Counted from the first letter of the stretch, positions 1-7,114 are shown. The stretch is DNA of 19,317 nucleotides from Bacteroides sp. (GCF_030151085.1 NZ_JASLER010000039.1:1-19317); one strand, 5' to 3'. Numbers and translations: made by a program. The notes: generated from the sequence alone by a model not told the origin.

Positions 1-571
1 GAAAGCCAAGATTGAATATGGCGAAGCTGCATTCTATGGTCCCAAGCTGGATTTTATGGTAAAAGACGCTATCGGTCGCCGTTGGCAATTAGGAACCATC
101 CAGGTTGACTATAACTTGCCGGAACGTTTCCAATTGGAATATACTGGTGCTGATAACCAGAAGCATCGTCCTGTAATGATTCACCGTGCACCGTTCGGTT
201 CTATGGAACGTTTCGTAGCTGTGCTTATTGAACATACTGCAGGTAAATTCCCATTGTGGTTGATGCCGGAGCAAGTGGCTATTCTGCCTATCAGTGAAAA
301 GTTCAATGATTATGCTCTTGAAGTAAAACAATACTTGAAGAAATATGATATTCGTGCTATCGTGGATGAACGTAACGAGAAAATTGGACGTAAAATTCGT
401 GATAACGAGATGAAGCGCATTCCGTATATGTTGGTTGTCGGAGAAAAAGAAGCCGAAAACGGAGAAGTGGCTGTTCGTAAGCAAGGAGAAGGTGATAAAG
501 GAACCATGAAATTTGAAGATTTCGCTAAAAAAATGAACGAAGAAGTTCAGAATATGATAAATAAGTGGTAA
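1..571 (+). CDS. thrS: Threonine--tRNA ligase, C-terminal part (5' end outside window)
   Basis: Only the last 189 codons are present (frame starts at base 2), about 30% of a typical ~640-residue ThrRS. The enzyme charges tRNA-Thr with threonine in the cytoplasm. The visible part holds the end of the class II catalytic core, with the motif 3 stretch HRAPFGSMERF followed by VAVLIEH, and then the C-terminal anticodon-binding domain, beginning near FPLWLMPEQVAILPIS and including DERNEKIGRKIRDNE. The protein ends in NMINKW with a TAA stop. The gene lies directly upstream of infC-rpmI-rplT, a thrS-infC-rpmI-rplT order found in many bacteria. Identity is clear from motif 3, the anticodon domain and the neighbours. 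Start and regulation cannot be judged because the 5' part is missing. Confidence 0.97.
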   Translation, partial: KAKIEYGEAAFYGPKLDFMVKDAIGRRWQLGTIQVDYNLPERFQLEYTGADNQKHRPVMIHRAPFGSMERFVAVLIEHTAGKFPLWLMPEQVAILPISEKFNDYALEVKQYLKKYDIRAIVDERNEKIGRKIRDNEMKRIPYMLVVGEKEAENGEVAVRKQGEGDKGTMKFEDFAKKMNEEVQNMINKW

Positions 572-576
572 CTTTG
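569..576 (+). promoter_or_regulatory. Candidate -7 element for infC-rpmI-rplT
   Basis: TAACTTTG fits the Bacteroidetes -7 consensus TAnnTTTG and overlaps the thrS stop codon. No clean TTTG -33 box stands 18-20 bases upstream, so the match is one-sided. A start near 583 would give a leader of about 63 nt before infC. Confidence 0.4.
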
Positions 577-585
577 CGCCCAATT

Positions 586-628
586 GTAAAAGCATAGCAT
601 ATATAGATGTTCTAAAGACCGCTTTTAC
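586..628 (+). promoter_or_regulatory. Leader hairpin upstream of infC
   Basis: GTAAAAGC (586-593) and GCTTTTAC (621-628) form a perfect 8-bp inverted repeat with a 27-nt loop, ending 17 nt before the proposed infC start. It would lie in the 5' leader if transcription starts near 583. IF3/L20 operons are often autoregulated through leader RNA, so a regulatory role is plausible but only inferred. The stem is mostly A-T and could be chance. Confidence 0.3.
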
Positions 629-645
629 TTAATAAAATAAATAAT

Positions 646-1296
646 TTGGTAGTAGTAAAAAAGAAACAAACTGGAAGTAATCGTTATTTAATGAAAAATG
701 ACAGCTTAAAAGGGCAACATCGGATTAACGAACAAATCCGTGCCAAGGAAGTCCGTATTGTGGGCGACGAAGTAGAACCCAAAGTGTATTCGATAGCACA
801 GGCTTTGAGACTGGCTGAAGAGCACGAAGTGGATCTCGTGGAGATTTCTCCAAATGCAGAACCCCCTGTTTGTCGTATTATTGACTACTCTAAATTTCTT
901 TATCAATTAAAGAAGCGTCAGAAAGAACAAAAGGCAAAGCAGGTAAAGGTAAACGTGAAGGAAATCCGTTTTGGTCCTCAAACAGATGACCATGACTATA
1001 ACTTCAAGTTGAAGCATGCCAAAGGATTTTTGGAAGATGGAGACAAAGTGAAGGCATACGTGTTCTTCAAAGGTCGTTCTATCTTATTCAAAGAACAAGG
1101 AGAAGTATTGCTGCTTCGTTTTGCCAATGATTTGGAAGACTATGCAAAGGTAGATCAGATGCCTATTTTGGAAGGAAAGAGAATGACTATCCAGCTTTCT
1201 CCAAAGAAAGTTGCAGTTCCAAAGAAAGTGGTTACTCCTGCTGCTAAACCAGTGGAGAACTCCGCTAAACCGGCGCAGACTGAAGACGAAGAATAA
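646..1296 (+). CDS. infC: Translation initiation factor IF-3
   Basis: IF-3 binds the 30S subunit, prevents premature 50S joining and checks the start codon and initiator tRNA. The N-domain includes RINEQIRAKEVRIVG and VDLVEISPNAEPPVCRIIDY, followed by the lysine-rich linker KKRQKEQKAKQ. The C-domain includes VKEIRFGPQTDDHDYNFKLKHA and FLEDGDKVKAYVFFKGR. A low-complexity, Lys/Pro/Ala-rich tail of about 25 residues follows, as in other Bacteroidetes IF-3 proteins. The start is uncertain. The TTG at 646 gives 216 residues with a basic N-terminal extension; the first ATG, at 691, gives 201 residues beginning MKNDSLKG. I use TTG because the upstream codons read like protein and a basic extension is seen in related IF-3s, but the ATG is a real alternative. 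rpmI and rplT follow in the same direction. Confidence 0.93.
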   Translation: MVVVKKKQTGSNRYLMKNDSLKGQHRINEQIRAKEVRIVGDEVEPKVYSIAQALRLAEEHEVDLVEISPNAEPPVCRIIDYSKFLYQLKKRQKEQKAKQVKVNVKEIRFGPQTDDHDYNFKLKHAKGFLEDGDKVKAYVFFKGRSILFKEQGEVLLLRFANDLEDYAKVDQMPILEGKRMTIQLSPKKVAVPKKVVTPAAKPVENSAKPAQTEDEE

Positions 1297-1362
1297 AAGA
1301 AATGAGTAACGCCGTAGGTATAGTGCGTTGCCATATAATTTAATAATTTAAAAGTAAGTAAG

Positions 1363-1560
1363 ATGCCAAAGATCAAGACTAACTCCGGTGCTAAAAAGAG
1401 ATTTACTCTTACCGGAACGGGTAAAATCAAAAGAAAGCACGCTTTTCATAGTCATATTTTGACTAAGAAAACTAAGAAGCAAAAAAGAAACTTGTGTCAC
1501 TCTACACTTGTTGATACAACAAATGTAAGCCAAGTGAAGGAACTTTTAGCAATGAAGTAA
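1363..1560 (+). CDS. rpmI: 50S ribosomal protein L35 (bL35)
   Basis: 65 residues, the normal length for bL35, a small very basic protein of the large ribosomal subunit. The N-terminus MPKIKTNSGAKKRFTLTGTG and the following KIKRKHAFHSHILTKKTKKQKRN are family hallmarks. It starts at ATG 1363, 66 bases after infC, and is followed by rplT after 98 bases. No purine-rich ribosome binding site is present, as expected in this phylum. The spacers on either side are long enough to hold regulatory RNA (in several bacteria L20 represses the operon by binding here), but I could not identify a convincing fold. Confidence 0.97.
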   Translation: MPKIKTNSGAKKRFTLTGTGKIKRKHAFHSHILTKKTKKQKRNLCHSTLVDTTNVSQVKELLAMK

Positions 1561-1658
1561 TCAAGAGCGTACTAAGAATTAAAGTTATTAACCGAATGCA
1601 TTAGCTTTAAGTCCGCTGCGTGAAGTAACGGCGCTAACATTCAAAAACAAGTAAAACT

Positions 1659-2009
1659 ATGCCAAGATCAGTAAATCATGTTGCTTCAAAAGCAAGAAGA
1701 AAGAAAATTTTGAAATTGACCAGAGGTTACTTTGGTGCAAGAAAGAACGTATGGACCGTTGCCAAGAATACTTGGGAAAAAGGTTTGCTTTATGCGTTCC
1801 GTGACCGTAAGAACAAGAAAAGAAACTTCCGTGCATTGTGGATTCAACGTATCAACGCTGCCGCTCGTTTGGAAGGTATGTCTTATTCTAAGTTGATGGG
1901 AGCTTTGCACAAAGCAGGTATCGAAATCAACCGCAAGGTGTTGGCTGATTTAGCGATGAACCATCCGGAAGCTTTCAAGGCTATCGTTGCTAAAGCAAAA
2001 GCTGCATAA
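1659..2009 (+). CDS. rplT: 50S ribosomal protein L20 (bL20)
   Basis: 116 residues, full length for bL20. The protein binds 23S rRNA early in 50S assembly and represses its own operon in several bacteria. The N-terminal arm MPRSVNHVASKARRKKILKL and the following TRGYFGARKNVWTVAKN are diagnostic. The globular domain includes RALWIQRINAAARLEGMSYS and the C-terminal ADLAMNHPEAFKAIV. It is the last gene of the infC-rpmI-rplT unit and is followed within 25 bases by a strong terminator hairpin. Confidence 0.98.
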   Translation: MPRSVNHVASKARRKKILKLTRGYFGARKNVWTVAKNTWEKGLLYAFRDRKNKKRNFRALWIQRINAAARLEGMSYSKLMGALHKAGIEINRKVLADLAMNHPEAFKAIVAKAKAA

Positions 2010-2032
2010 AAACAGTTAGCTGATAAATTAAC

Positions 2033-2067
2033 AAAGTGCTGATTACCTATTTGGTAGTCAGCACTTT
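2033..2067 (+). terminator. Terminator hairpin after rplT
   Basis: A 15-bp stem (2033-2047 with 2053-2067, one G-U pair) closes on the 5-base loop TATTT, 24 bases after the rplT stop. The tail CTATTTG is only moderately U-rich. Position and stem strength fit the end of the thrS/infC-rpmI-rplT unit. Confidence 0.8.
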
Positions 2068-2100
2068 CTATTTGTGAATATGCTGTAGAAGGGTTAAAAC

Positions 2101-2115
2101 TTAGGGTTACCCTAA
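2101..2115. promoter_or_regulatory. Perfect palindrome upstream of the ncRNA promoter
   Basis: TTAGGG-TTA-CCCTAA is a perfect 6-bp inverted repeat centred at 2108, about 25 bases upstream of the probable -33 box and about 60 bases before the expected transcript start. It could be an activator or repressor site, or a small hairpin. No binding protein can be named. Confidence 0.3.
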
Positions 2116-2132
2116 ACAAAATGTTCTTTTTC

Positions 2133-2164
2133 CTTGTTTCTTTCACAGAAACTAATTATCTTTG
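2133..2164 (+). promoter_or_regulatory. Bacteroidetes-type promoter of the structured ncRNA
   Basis: CTTG (2133-2136) stands 20 bases before TATCTTTG (2157-2164), an exact TAnnTTTG -7 element. The spacer contains the inverted repeat GTTTC/GAAAC (2136-2140 and 2148-2152). The expected start is near 2170, just before the first bases of the structured RNA. Confidence 0.75.
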
Positions 2165-2169
2165 TTATA

Positions 2170-2397
2170 GAAAAAATAGCCGCATTGGTTGGATCGGGAA
2201 ACTCATCAAGTTTTATGAAATACCGAGACAAGCTTCGCTCCTCAATGGCGGGCCACGCCCTTCGGGGTAACTCTTGAGTCAGTGGATTACAAAGAGGGTG
2301 AGCTCTCAAATCATGTCATTCGGAGTTTCATCACATCATCGGTGCGGCTTTCTATAGAAAAGGAACGGTAATCTTGGATTGACTACCGTTCCTTTTT
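2170..2397 (+). ncRNA. Structured small RNA, Bacteroidales-1 type
   Basis: There is no convincing reading frame, but the region has its own promoter (2133-2164) and terminator (2358-2396), defining a transcript of about 225 nt. A long-range closing stem pairs 2179-2189 with 2338-2348 (11 bp with G-U pairs), with a possible outer extension 2166-2172/2350-2356. A second long-range helix, 2198-2204/2323-2329 (7 bp), lies inside it. The interior holds local hairpins, among them 2257-2260/2265-2268 capped by a UUCG tetraloop and nested within 2241-2245/2274-2278. Established knowledge: the Bacteroidales-1 motif is a Bacteroidales RNA with a phylum-type promoter and a terminator, often found just downstream of the L20 gene, exactly the arrangement here. 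Its function was unknown when it was described. A 6S-like role is my speculation. It lacks recognisable RNase P or tmRNA signature sequences. Confidence 0.8.
2358..2396. terminator. Bidirectional intrinsic terminator
   Basis: A 13-bp perfect stem (2358-2370 with 2384-2396) is bounded by an A-run on the left and a T-run on the right, so it can act as a U-tailed terminator on both strands. It ends the ncRNA from the left. It probably also ends the iorA-iorB-paaK transcript arriving from the right, 70 bases past the paaK stop. Confidence 0.85.
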
Positions 2398-2467
2398 ACT
2401 TTATCTCCTTTTTAGCTGATAAAGTGTCTTGGTTGACACATATAGCTGCGTGACTTTACACACTTAT

Positions 2468-3775
2468 TTATTTATTGTCCCGTTGGTCTTTTACTCTGAC
2501 GGCTTTTCCTTCGCTTTGAGGTAGAGAACCTTTCTTTACTAGCCTTAACTTAGGAGTGACGAGGATTTCATCTTTTAATTGGCGGGTAATCTCTTTACGT
2601 ATCTTTTCCAACTCAATATAATTGTCGGTAGAAAGATCACTGAGTTCTACCTCTACGATCATTTCGTCTTGGTTGTCAACAGTTTCTAGTGTAATGAGGT
2701 AATTGCTGCCCAATTGAGGGAATTGTACCAGTACCTTTTCAACTTGCATAGGGAAAATGTTTACTCCCTTAATGATGAACATATCATCACTACGTCCTTT
2801 GATGCGGTCAATGCGCAGATGAGTACGTCCACATGGGCATTCTCCAGGCAGGATACGGGTTAAGTCACGCGTACGGTAGCGCAGCAATGGCATCATTTCA
2901 CGGTCGAGGGTAGTTAGTACAAGTTCACCTATTTCGCCCTCAGGAACGGGTTCGCCTGTTTCTGGATCGATAATTTCGACGAGAAAGCAGTCTTCCCAAA
3001 AATGCATACCATTCTGTTCGGTACACTCAAAAGCGACACCGGGACCGTTCATTTCAGTCATACCAAAGCTATTGTAAGCTTTTACACCAAGCATACGCTC
3101 TATCTTTTTGCGCTGTTCGTTGGTATGTGGTTCTGCACCGATAAGAAGCGTTTTAAGGGTAGTTGTAGTCGGGTCTATACCTTCTTCCTGAAATACCTCG
3201 GCCAAACGGATTGCGTAGCTGGGAATAGCATGTAGTGCGGTCGTTTTGAAATCTGTTATAAACTTGATTTGCCGTTTACTGTTTCCAGCAGCTGCCGGTA
3301 CGGTTAGGGCTCCCAAGCGTTCAGCTCCGTATTGAAAGCCTAATCCGCCAGTAAACATACCATAACCTGAACTGTTTTGAAAAACATCGGTTTTACGAAG
3401 ACCTACAGTGTAGAGGCATCGCGCTACTAGGTTTGCCCAAGAATCCAAATCGTGCTGGGAATGAACAATAACAGTCGGAGTACCTGTTGTACCACTTGAC
3501 GAGTGAATACGGACTCCATCTTCACGCATATTACCCGATACTAGTCCGAATGGGTAGTTGTCACGCATGTCAGCTTTCGTTGTAAATGGAATTTTACGGA
3601 TATCCTCTACTGACTTGATGCTGTCTGCGGTAATATTGTGTTCTTGGAATACTTTCTTGTAAAATGGCGAATTTGCCGCAATGTTGATAGTCTTCTTCAA
3701 TCGTTGAAGCTGCAAATCGTGCAGCTTCTCTCGCGGCATGGTTTCTATATCTTCTTCCCAGTATTTGTCGTTCAT
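2468..3775 (-). CDS. paaK: Phenylacetate-CoA ligase (AMP-forming), PaaK family
   Basis: 435 residues, the usual length for PaaK. The enzyme activates an arylacetate (phenylacetate, possibly indoleacetate) with ATP and CoA to give aryl-acetyl-CoA, AMP and PPi. Adenylate-forming motifs are complete: the phosphate loop SSSGTTGTPT (92-101), YNSFGMTE (234-241), YRTRDLT (300-306), the hinge KGRSDDMFIIKGVNIFP (326-342) and the C-terminal catalytic lysine in EGKAVRV (Lys424). A CPCGRTH stretch (313-319) is also typical of the family. It is the last gene of a minus-strand operon, 23 bases after iorB. Pairing with IorAB suggests it works on the product or substrate of arylpyruvate oxidoreductase rather than in aerobic phenylacetate degradation, whose other paa genes are absent. 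The direction of the reaction in vivo cannot be told from sequence. Confidence 0.93.
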   Translation of the reverse strand: MNDKYWEEDIETMPREKLHDLQLQRLKKTINIAANSPFYKKVFQEHNITADSIKSVEDIRKIPFTTKADMRDNYPFGLVSGNMREDGVRIHSSSGTTGTPTVIVHSQHDLDSWANLVARCLYTVGLRKTDVFQNSSGYGMFTGGLGFQYGAERLGALTVPAAAGNSKRQIKFITDFKTTALHAIPSYAIRLAEVFQEEGIDPTTTTLKTLLIGAEPHTNEQRKKIERMLGVKAYNSFGMTEMNGPGVAFECTEQNGMHFWEDCFLVEIIDPETGEPVPEGEIGELVLTTLDREMMPLLRYRTRDLTRILPGECPCGRTHLRIDRIKGRSDDMFIIKGVNIFPMQVEKVLVQFPQLGSNYLITLETVDNQDEMIVEVELSDLSTDNYIELEKIRKEITRQLKDEILVTPKLRLVKKGSLPQSEGKAVRVKDQRDNK

Positions 3776-3798
3776 GGCGTTTTGAGTTTTGAATTGGT

Positions 3799-4380
3799 TT
3801 ACATCAGTTTCTCTGCGATTTCCTTACCGGCTGCCAAGGCTTTGAGATTTAATTCTACGATTTCTTCTCCTTTGCGTTGGAAGATCTCCCGAATGCTGTC
3901 TTGCATTTTCATGTAATCGATACCTAGGAAAGGGATGGTTGCACCTAACAATACAATATTAGCGACACGGGTGGAGCCTATCTCTTTGGCTACCTCATTC
4001 ACGTTCAGTGTTATTTTATGTGGTAGTTTGTTGATTTCTGCTTTAATAGCTTCTTCCGCTGGATAATTAGGGATGTTAATGAATGGAGCTTCATTAGTTA
4101 CCAGCCAACCTTCATGAGTGAGGTAGGGGAGGTAACGCAGGGCTTCCATGGGTTCCAATGAAATGATTAGGTCGCATTTTCCTGTTGGGATGAGATCTGA
4201 AGCAATGGGCTGGTCGCTGATGCGCAGGTTGGACTGAACGTCTCCGCCTCGCTGGCTCATACCGTGTACTTCCGATTGTTTCATATACAAACCGTCTTTC
4301 AAGGCTGCTTTTCCAATTACAGTGGCGATGGAGAGGATTCCTTGTCCTCCCACGCCGGAAAGTATGATGTCTTTTTTCAT
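3799..4380 (-). CDS. iorB: Indolepyruvate:ferredoxin oxidoreductase, beta subunit
   Basis: 193 residues, typical of IorB, the small subunit that corresponds to the gamma domain of pyruvate:ferredoxin oxidoreductases. With IorA it catalyses reversible oxidative decarboxylation of arylpyruvates to aryl-acetyl-CoA with ferredoxin as electron acceptor. The N-terminus has the glycine-rich motif SGVGGQGILS (8-17), then the conserved SEVHGMSQRGG (36-46), which helps form the active site at the subunit interface. No cysteine motif for an iron-sulfur cluster is present, as expected for this subunit. It begins 4 bases after iorA and is followed by paaK, so the three genes are almost certainly cotranscribed. 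Confidence 0.93.
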   Translation of the reverse strand: MKKDIILSGVGGQGILSIATVIGKAALKDGLYMKQSEVHGMSQRGGDVQSNLRISDQPIASDLIPTGKCDLIISLEPMEALRYLPYLTHEGWLVTNEAPFINIPNYPAEEAIKAEINKLPHKITLNVNEVAKEIGSTRVANIVLLGATIPFLGIDYMKMQDSIREIFQRKGEEIVELNLKALAAGKEIAEKLM

Positions 4381-4384
4381 GGCT

Positions 4385-5977
4385 TTACTTGTTTCGTTTT
4401 TTACGTGCTAAGGTTTGAATGCATTCTCTGCGAGGGATGATGACGGATACGCCGCGATATTCAATCTCTTCGCGAATCACTTGCTTCATCTCTTCATAAT
4501 TCTTTTTCAATGGAGTGACTACGCGGATGTGTTCGGGAGCAACACCAATACCAGTACAGATGGCTTCGATTCGTCCGGTTCCGGCAGAATCTTGACCTCC
4601 GGTCATGGCGGTTGTTTCATTGTCCGAGATGACAATGGTGACATTTGCGTTTTCGTTTACACAATCCAGCAGACCAGTCATGCCCGAGTGAGTGAATGTA
4701 GAGTCACCAATGACAGCTACTGCTGGGTGTAATCCTGCATCAGAAGCACCCTTAGCCATGGTGATAGAGGCACCCATGTCTACGCAAGAGTTAATTGCGT
4801 TGAATGGTGCATTTGCTCCCAAAGTATAGCAACCTATATCGCTGAATACTTTGTGGGTAGGATATTCTTCTTTCAGCACTTGTGTGAGCACAATGTACAT
4901 ATCACGGTGACCACAACCGTCGCAAAGTGCAGGAGGGCGCATTTCTACTATGGAAGGAATGCTGAATTCGGTTTTGTTTTCTTTTCCCAGAGCACGTGCA
5001 ACTGTATCTGGATTTAATTCTCCATCTTGTGACAAGGTTCCGTCCAAGCGACCTTTCACTTTTACGCCAATACCCAGATAACCTTTTAATTGTTTTTCTA
5101 CAAATGGTTGTCCGTCTTCCAATACTAAGATCTCGTCACATTCACTAACTAGTTGCATGAGTTGCTTTTTGGGAAGGGGATATTGACCTATTTTGAGTAC
5201 AGGATGCTCGCATCCGTCAGGATAATTTTCCATCAGGTAATTATAGCCGATACCACATGCGATAATACCTAACTTCTTATTAGGTCCATCTACAAATTTG
5301 TTGTATGGAGAATTTTCAGAGGCTTTGATGAATTCATCCTGGCGTTGTAACAGGACTTTGTAGCGTTTGCGTGCATTCCCCGGTAATAGTATGAATTGGC
5401 GGGGATCTTCGCTGAATGATAGCCCGTTTTGTGACTGCTGCGGATTACGCTCTACACCTGAACGAGAGTGTGCTAGGCGTGTAACCATACGCATTAATAC
5501 TGGCTCACCTATTTGTTCTGAAAAAGCAAAACCATTATATACCATGTCGTATGCTTCTTGTTGATTGCTTGGTTCAAACATCGGAATCAACGAGAAATCA
5601 CCATAGAAACGACTGTCTTGTTCATTTTGAGAAGAATGCATACTGGGATCATCGGCTGCTACGACGATCACACCACCTTTTACGCCTGTAATGGCGGAGT
5701 TGATAAAACAGTCTGCGGCTACATTCATACCCACATGCTTCATACATACTAATGCACGTTTTCCTGCGAACGACATACCTAAAGCAGCTTCCATAGCTGT
5801 TTTCTCATTGGAGCTCCAACGATTGTGAATGTTCTGCTCAGCAGTAATGGGTGCCATCTGAATATATTCGGTTATTTCCGTAGAAGGAGTGCCGGGGTAG
5901 GCATATACGCCTGAGAGTCCGGCATCTAATGCAGCTTGTGCAATGGCTTCATCGCCAAGTAAGAGTTGCTTGCTCAT
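4385..5977 (-). CDS. iorA: Indolepyruvate:ferredoxin oxidoreductase, alpha subunit, lacking the C-terminal ferredoxin domain
   Basis: 530 residues. The N-terminal pyrimidine-binding domain carries YPGTPSTE (27-34) and NEKTAMEAALGMSFAGKR (57-74). The C-terminal thiamine-diphosphate domain carries LCDGCGHRDM (351-360), DIGCYTLGA (380-388) and the cofactor/Mg motif running from GDSTFTHSG (424-432) to SDNETTAMTGGQ (451-462). Archaeal IorA proteins are longer (about 600-650) and end in a ferredoxin-like domain with two CxxCxxCxxxCP motifs. That domain is absent here: the protein stops soon after RGVSVIIPRREC. Cys352, Cys355, Cys383 and Cys474 lie where 2-oxoacid oxidoreductases hold their single proximal [4Fe-4S] cluster, so one cluster is probably kept. 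It is first in the operon, 42 bases downstream of a good -7 element. Aryl specificity is inferred from family and the paaK neighbour. Confidence 0.92.
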   Translation of the reverse strand: MSKQLLLGDEAIAQAALDAGLSGVYAYPGTPSTEITEYIQMAPITAEQNIHNRWSSNEKTAMEAALGMSFAGKRALVCMKHVGMNVAADCFINSAITGVKGGVIVVAADDPSMHSSQNEQDSRFYGDFSLIPMFEPSNQQEAYDMVYNGFAFSEQIGEPVLMRMVTRLAHSRSGVERNPQQSQNGLSFSEDPRQFILLPGNARKRYKVLLQRQDEFIKASENSPYNKFVDGPNKKLGIIACGIGYNYLMENYPDGCEHPVLKIGQYPLPKKQLMQLVSECDEILVLEDGQPFVEKQLKGYLGIGVKVKGRLDGTLSQDGELNPDTVARALGKENKTEFSIPSIVEMRPPALCDGCGHRDMYIVLTQVLKEEYPTHKVFSDIGCYTLGANAPFNAINSCVDMGASITMAKGASDAGLHPAVAVIGDSTFTHSGMTGLLDCVNENANVTIVISDNETTAMTGGQDSAGTGRIEAICTGIGVAPEHIRVVTPLKKNYEEMKQVIREEIEYRGVSVIIPRRECIQTLARKKRNK

Positions 5978-6018
5978 ATTTGATTGTTTAAGTATTAGTC
6001 ATTGATTAATTATGGACG

Positions 6019-6026
6019 CAAATATA
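6019..6026 (-). promoter_or_regulatory. -7 element for iorA-iorB-paaK
   Basis: On the minus strand this reads TATATTTG, an exact TAnnTTTG match, 42 bases before the iorA start. No clear TTTG -33 box is visible at the expected distance. It lies between mltG and iorA, so the ior operon can be transcribed separately from mltG. Confidence 0.55.
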
Positions 6027-6053
6027 GCCTTTTGCTTTTATTTTATCATTAAA

Positions 6054-7091
6054 TTACTTGAAAATCTTTCTTTCGTTTAATGCATTCCAATATTTTCTTG
6101 CATTTTTCATGTGATCGGCATAATTGGATGCAAAGTTGTGTGTACCTGAGAAATCTTCTTTGGCGCACATATAAATATAGTCGTGTTTGACATAATTCAG
6201 GACTGCATCCAGCCCAATGGGTGAGGGGATTCGTATAGGACCGGGAGGCAAACCGAGATTACGATACGTATTATATGGTGAGTCAACGCTAAGGTGAGCA
6301 TTAGTGATTCTTCTTAGCCCAAAATCCTGAAGAGCAAATTTTATCGTAGGATCGGCTTGCAGGGGCATATCCGAATGTAAGCGATTGATGTACAGTCCTG
6401 CTACCATAGGTTTTTCAGGATTGTTATTTGTTTCTTCTTCGACAATGGAAGCAAGGGTGCAAACTTCTGCAGGTGTCATTCCGATGGCTGTGGCTTTATT
6501 CAGGCGTTCTTGGTTCCAAAATTTAAGATGTTCTTTTTGCATGCGTTCAAAGAAATCCGTTACGTTCATGTCCCAATATACTTGGTATGTTTCCGGAATA
6601 AATAAACATGGCATCGTTTCTTGGGTATAGCCTAATTTTTGTTGGAACGTAGAGTCATTCATTACATTGGCTACCTCAGCCGAATCAATCATAAGTTGTT
6701 TGCCTACACTACGCGCTAATCTATCTAAGGTGCGTACGCTACCAATAGTGAGATTTATTGGATCTTGATATCCACGGTACAAACGGCTAAAAACGTGATA
6801 TACATTTTCACTCGGATGAATGGCATAACGCCCTGTATGAATATTTTGGGGATAATTACGATACTTCGCCATCCACAAAAATCCTTTGAAGCTTTTGGGA
6901 TGTCCCTGGCTTTTCACCTTATTATATATCGAATCTATTGTGTCATCACGATCGATGTATATATATGTCGTCTTCTGTGGATGAAACTGTGGAGCAAATA
7001 AAAAGTAATAAATTGCTCCGGCACCGATGAGTCCGATGAGGATTAACAATACTATTCCACTCAGGAGTATTTTTTTCTTCTTCTTATCCAT
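6054..7091 (-). CDS. mltG: Endolytic transglycosylase MltG (YceG-like)
   Basis: 345 residues, normal for the family. MltG is an inner-membrane lytic transglycosylase that cuts nascent peptidoglycan glycan strands and may set their length. A short lysine-rich cytoplasmic start is followed by one transmembrane helix (about residues 8-32, IVLLILIGLIGAGAIYYFLF), then a LysM-like region and the YceG catalytic domain. The catalytic glutamate lies in LASIVEEET (Glu218). The conserved QADPTIKFAL (245-254) and SPYNTYRNLGLPPGPI (271-286) are present, as is a C-terminal SGTHNFA. It is transcribed toward iorA but separated from it by 76 bases with a new promoter. A -7 element lies 24 bases upstream of the start. 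Identification is firm. Confidence 0.95.
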   Translation of the reverse strand: MDKKKKKILLSGIVLLILIGLIGAGAIYYFLFAPQFHPQKTTYIYIDRDDTIDSIYNKVKSQGHPKSFKGFLWMAKYRNYPQNIHTGRYAIHPSENVYHVFSRLYRGYQDPINLTIGSVRTLDRLARSVGKQLMIDSAEVANVMNDSTFQQKLGYTQETMPCLFIPETYQVYWDMNVTDFFERMQKEHLKFWNQERLNKATAIGMTPAEVCTLASIVEEETNNNPEKPMVAGLYINRLHSDMPLQADPTIKFALQDFGLRRITNAHLSVDSPYNTYRNLGLPPGPIRIPSPIGLDAVLNYVKHDYIYMCAKEDFSGTHNFASNYADHMKNARKYWNALNERKIFK

Positions 7092-7114
7092 ATTTGCTAA
7101 TAATAAAAGTCCGG

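Noticed and set aside
89..595. Long minus-strand open frame opposite thrS
   Set aside because: It is the antisense shadow of a clear ThrRS coding region, with no family motifs and a low-complexity composition.
1297..1658. Possible L20-binding leader RNA in the spacers around rpmI
   Set aside because: Only short stems are visible (for example AACGC at 1308-1312 with GCGTT at 1325-1329). No fold resembling known L20 leaders could be supported by eye.
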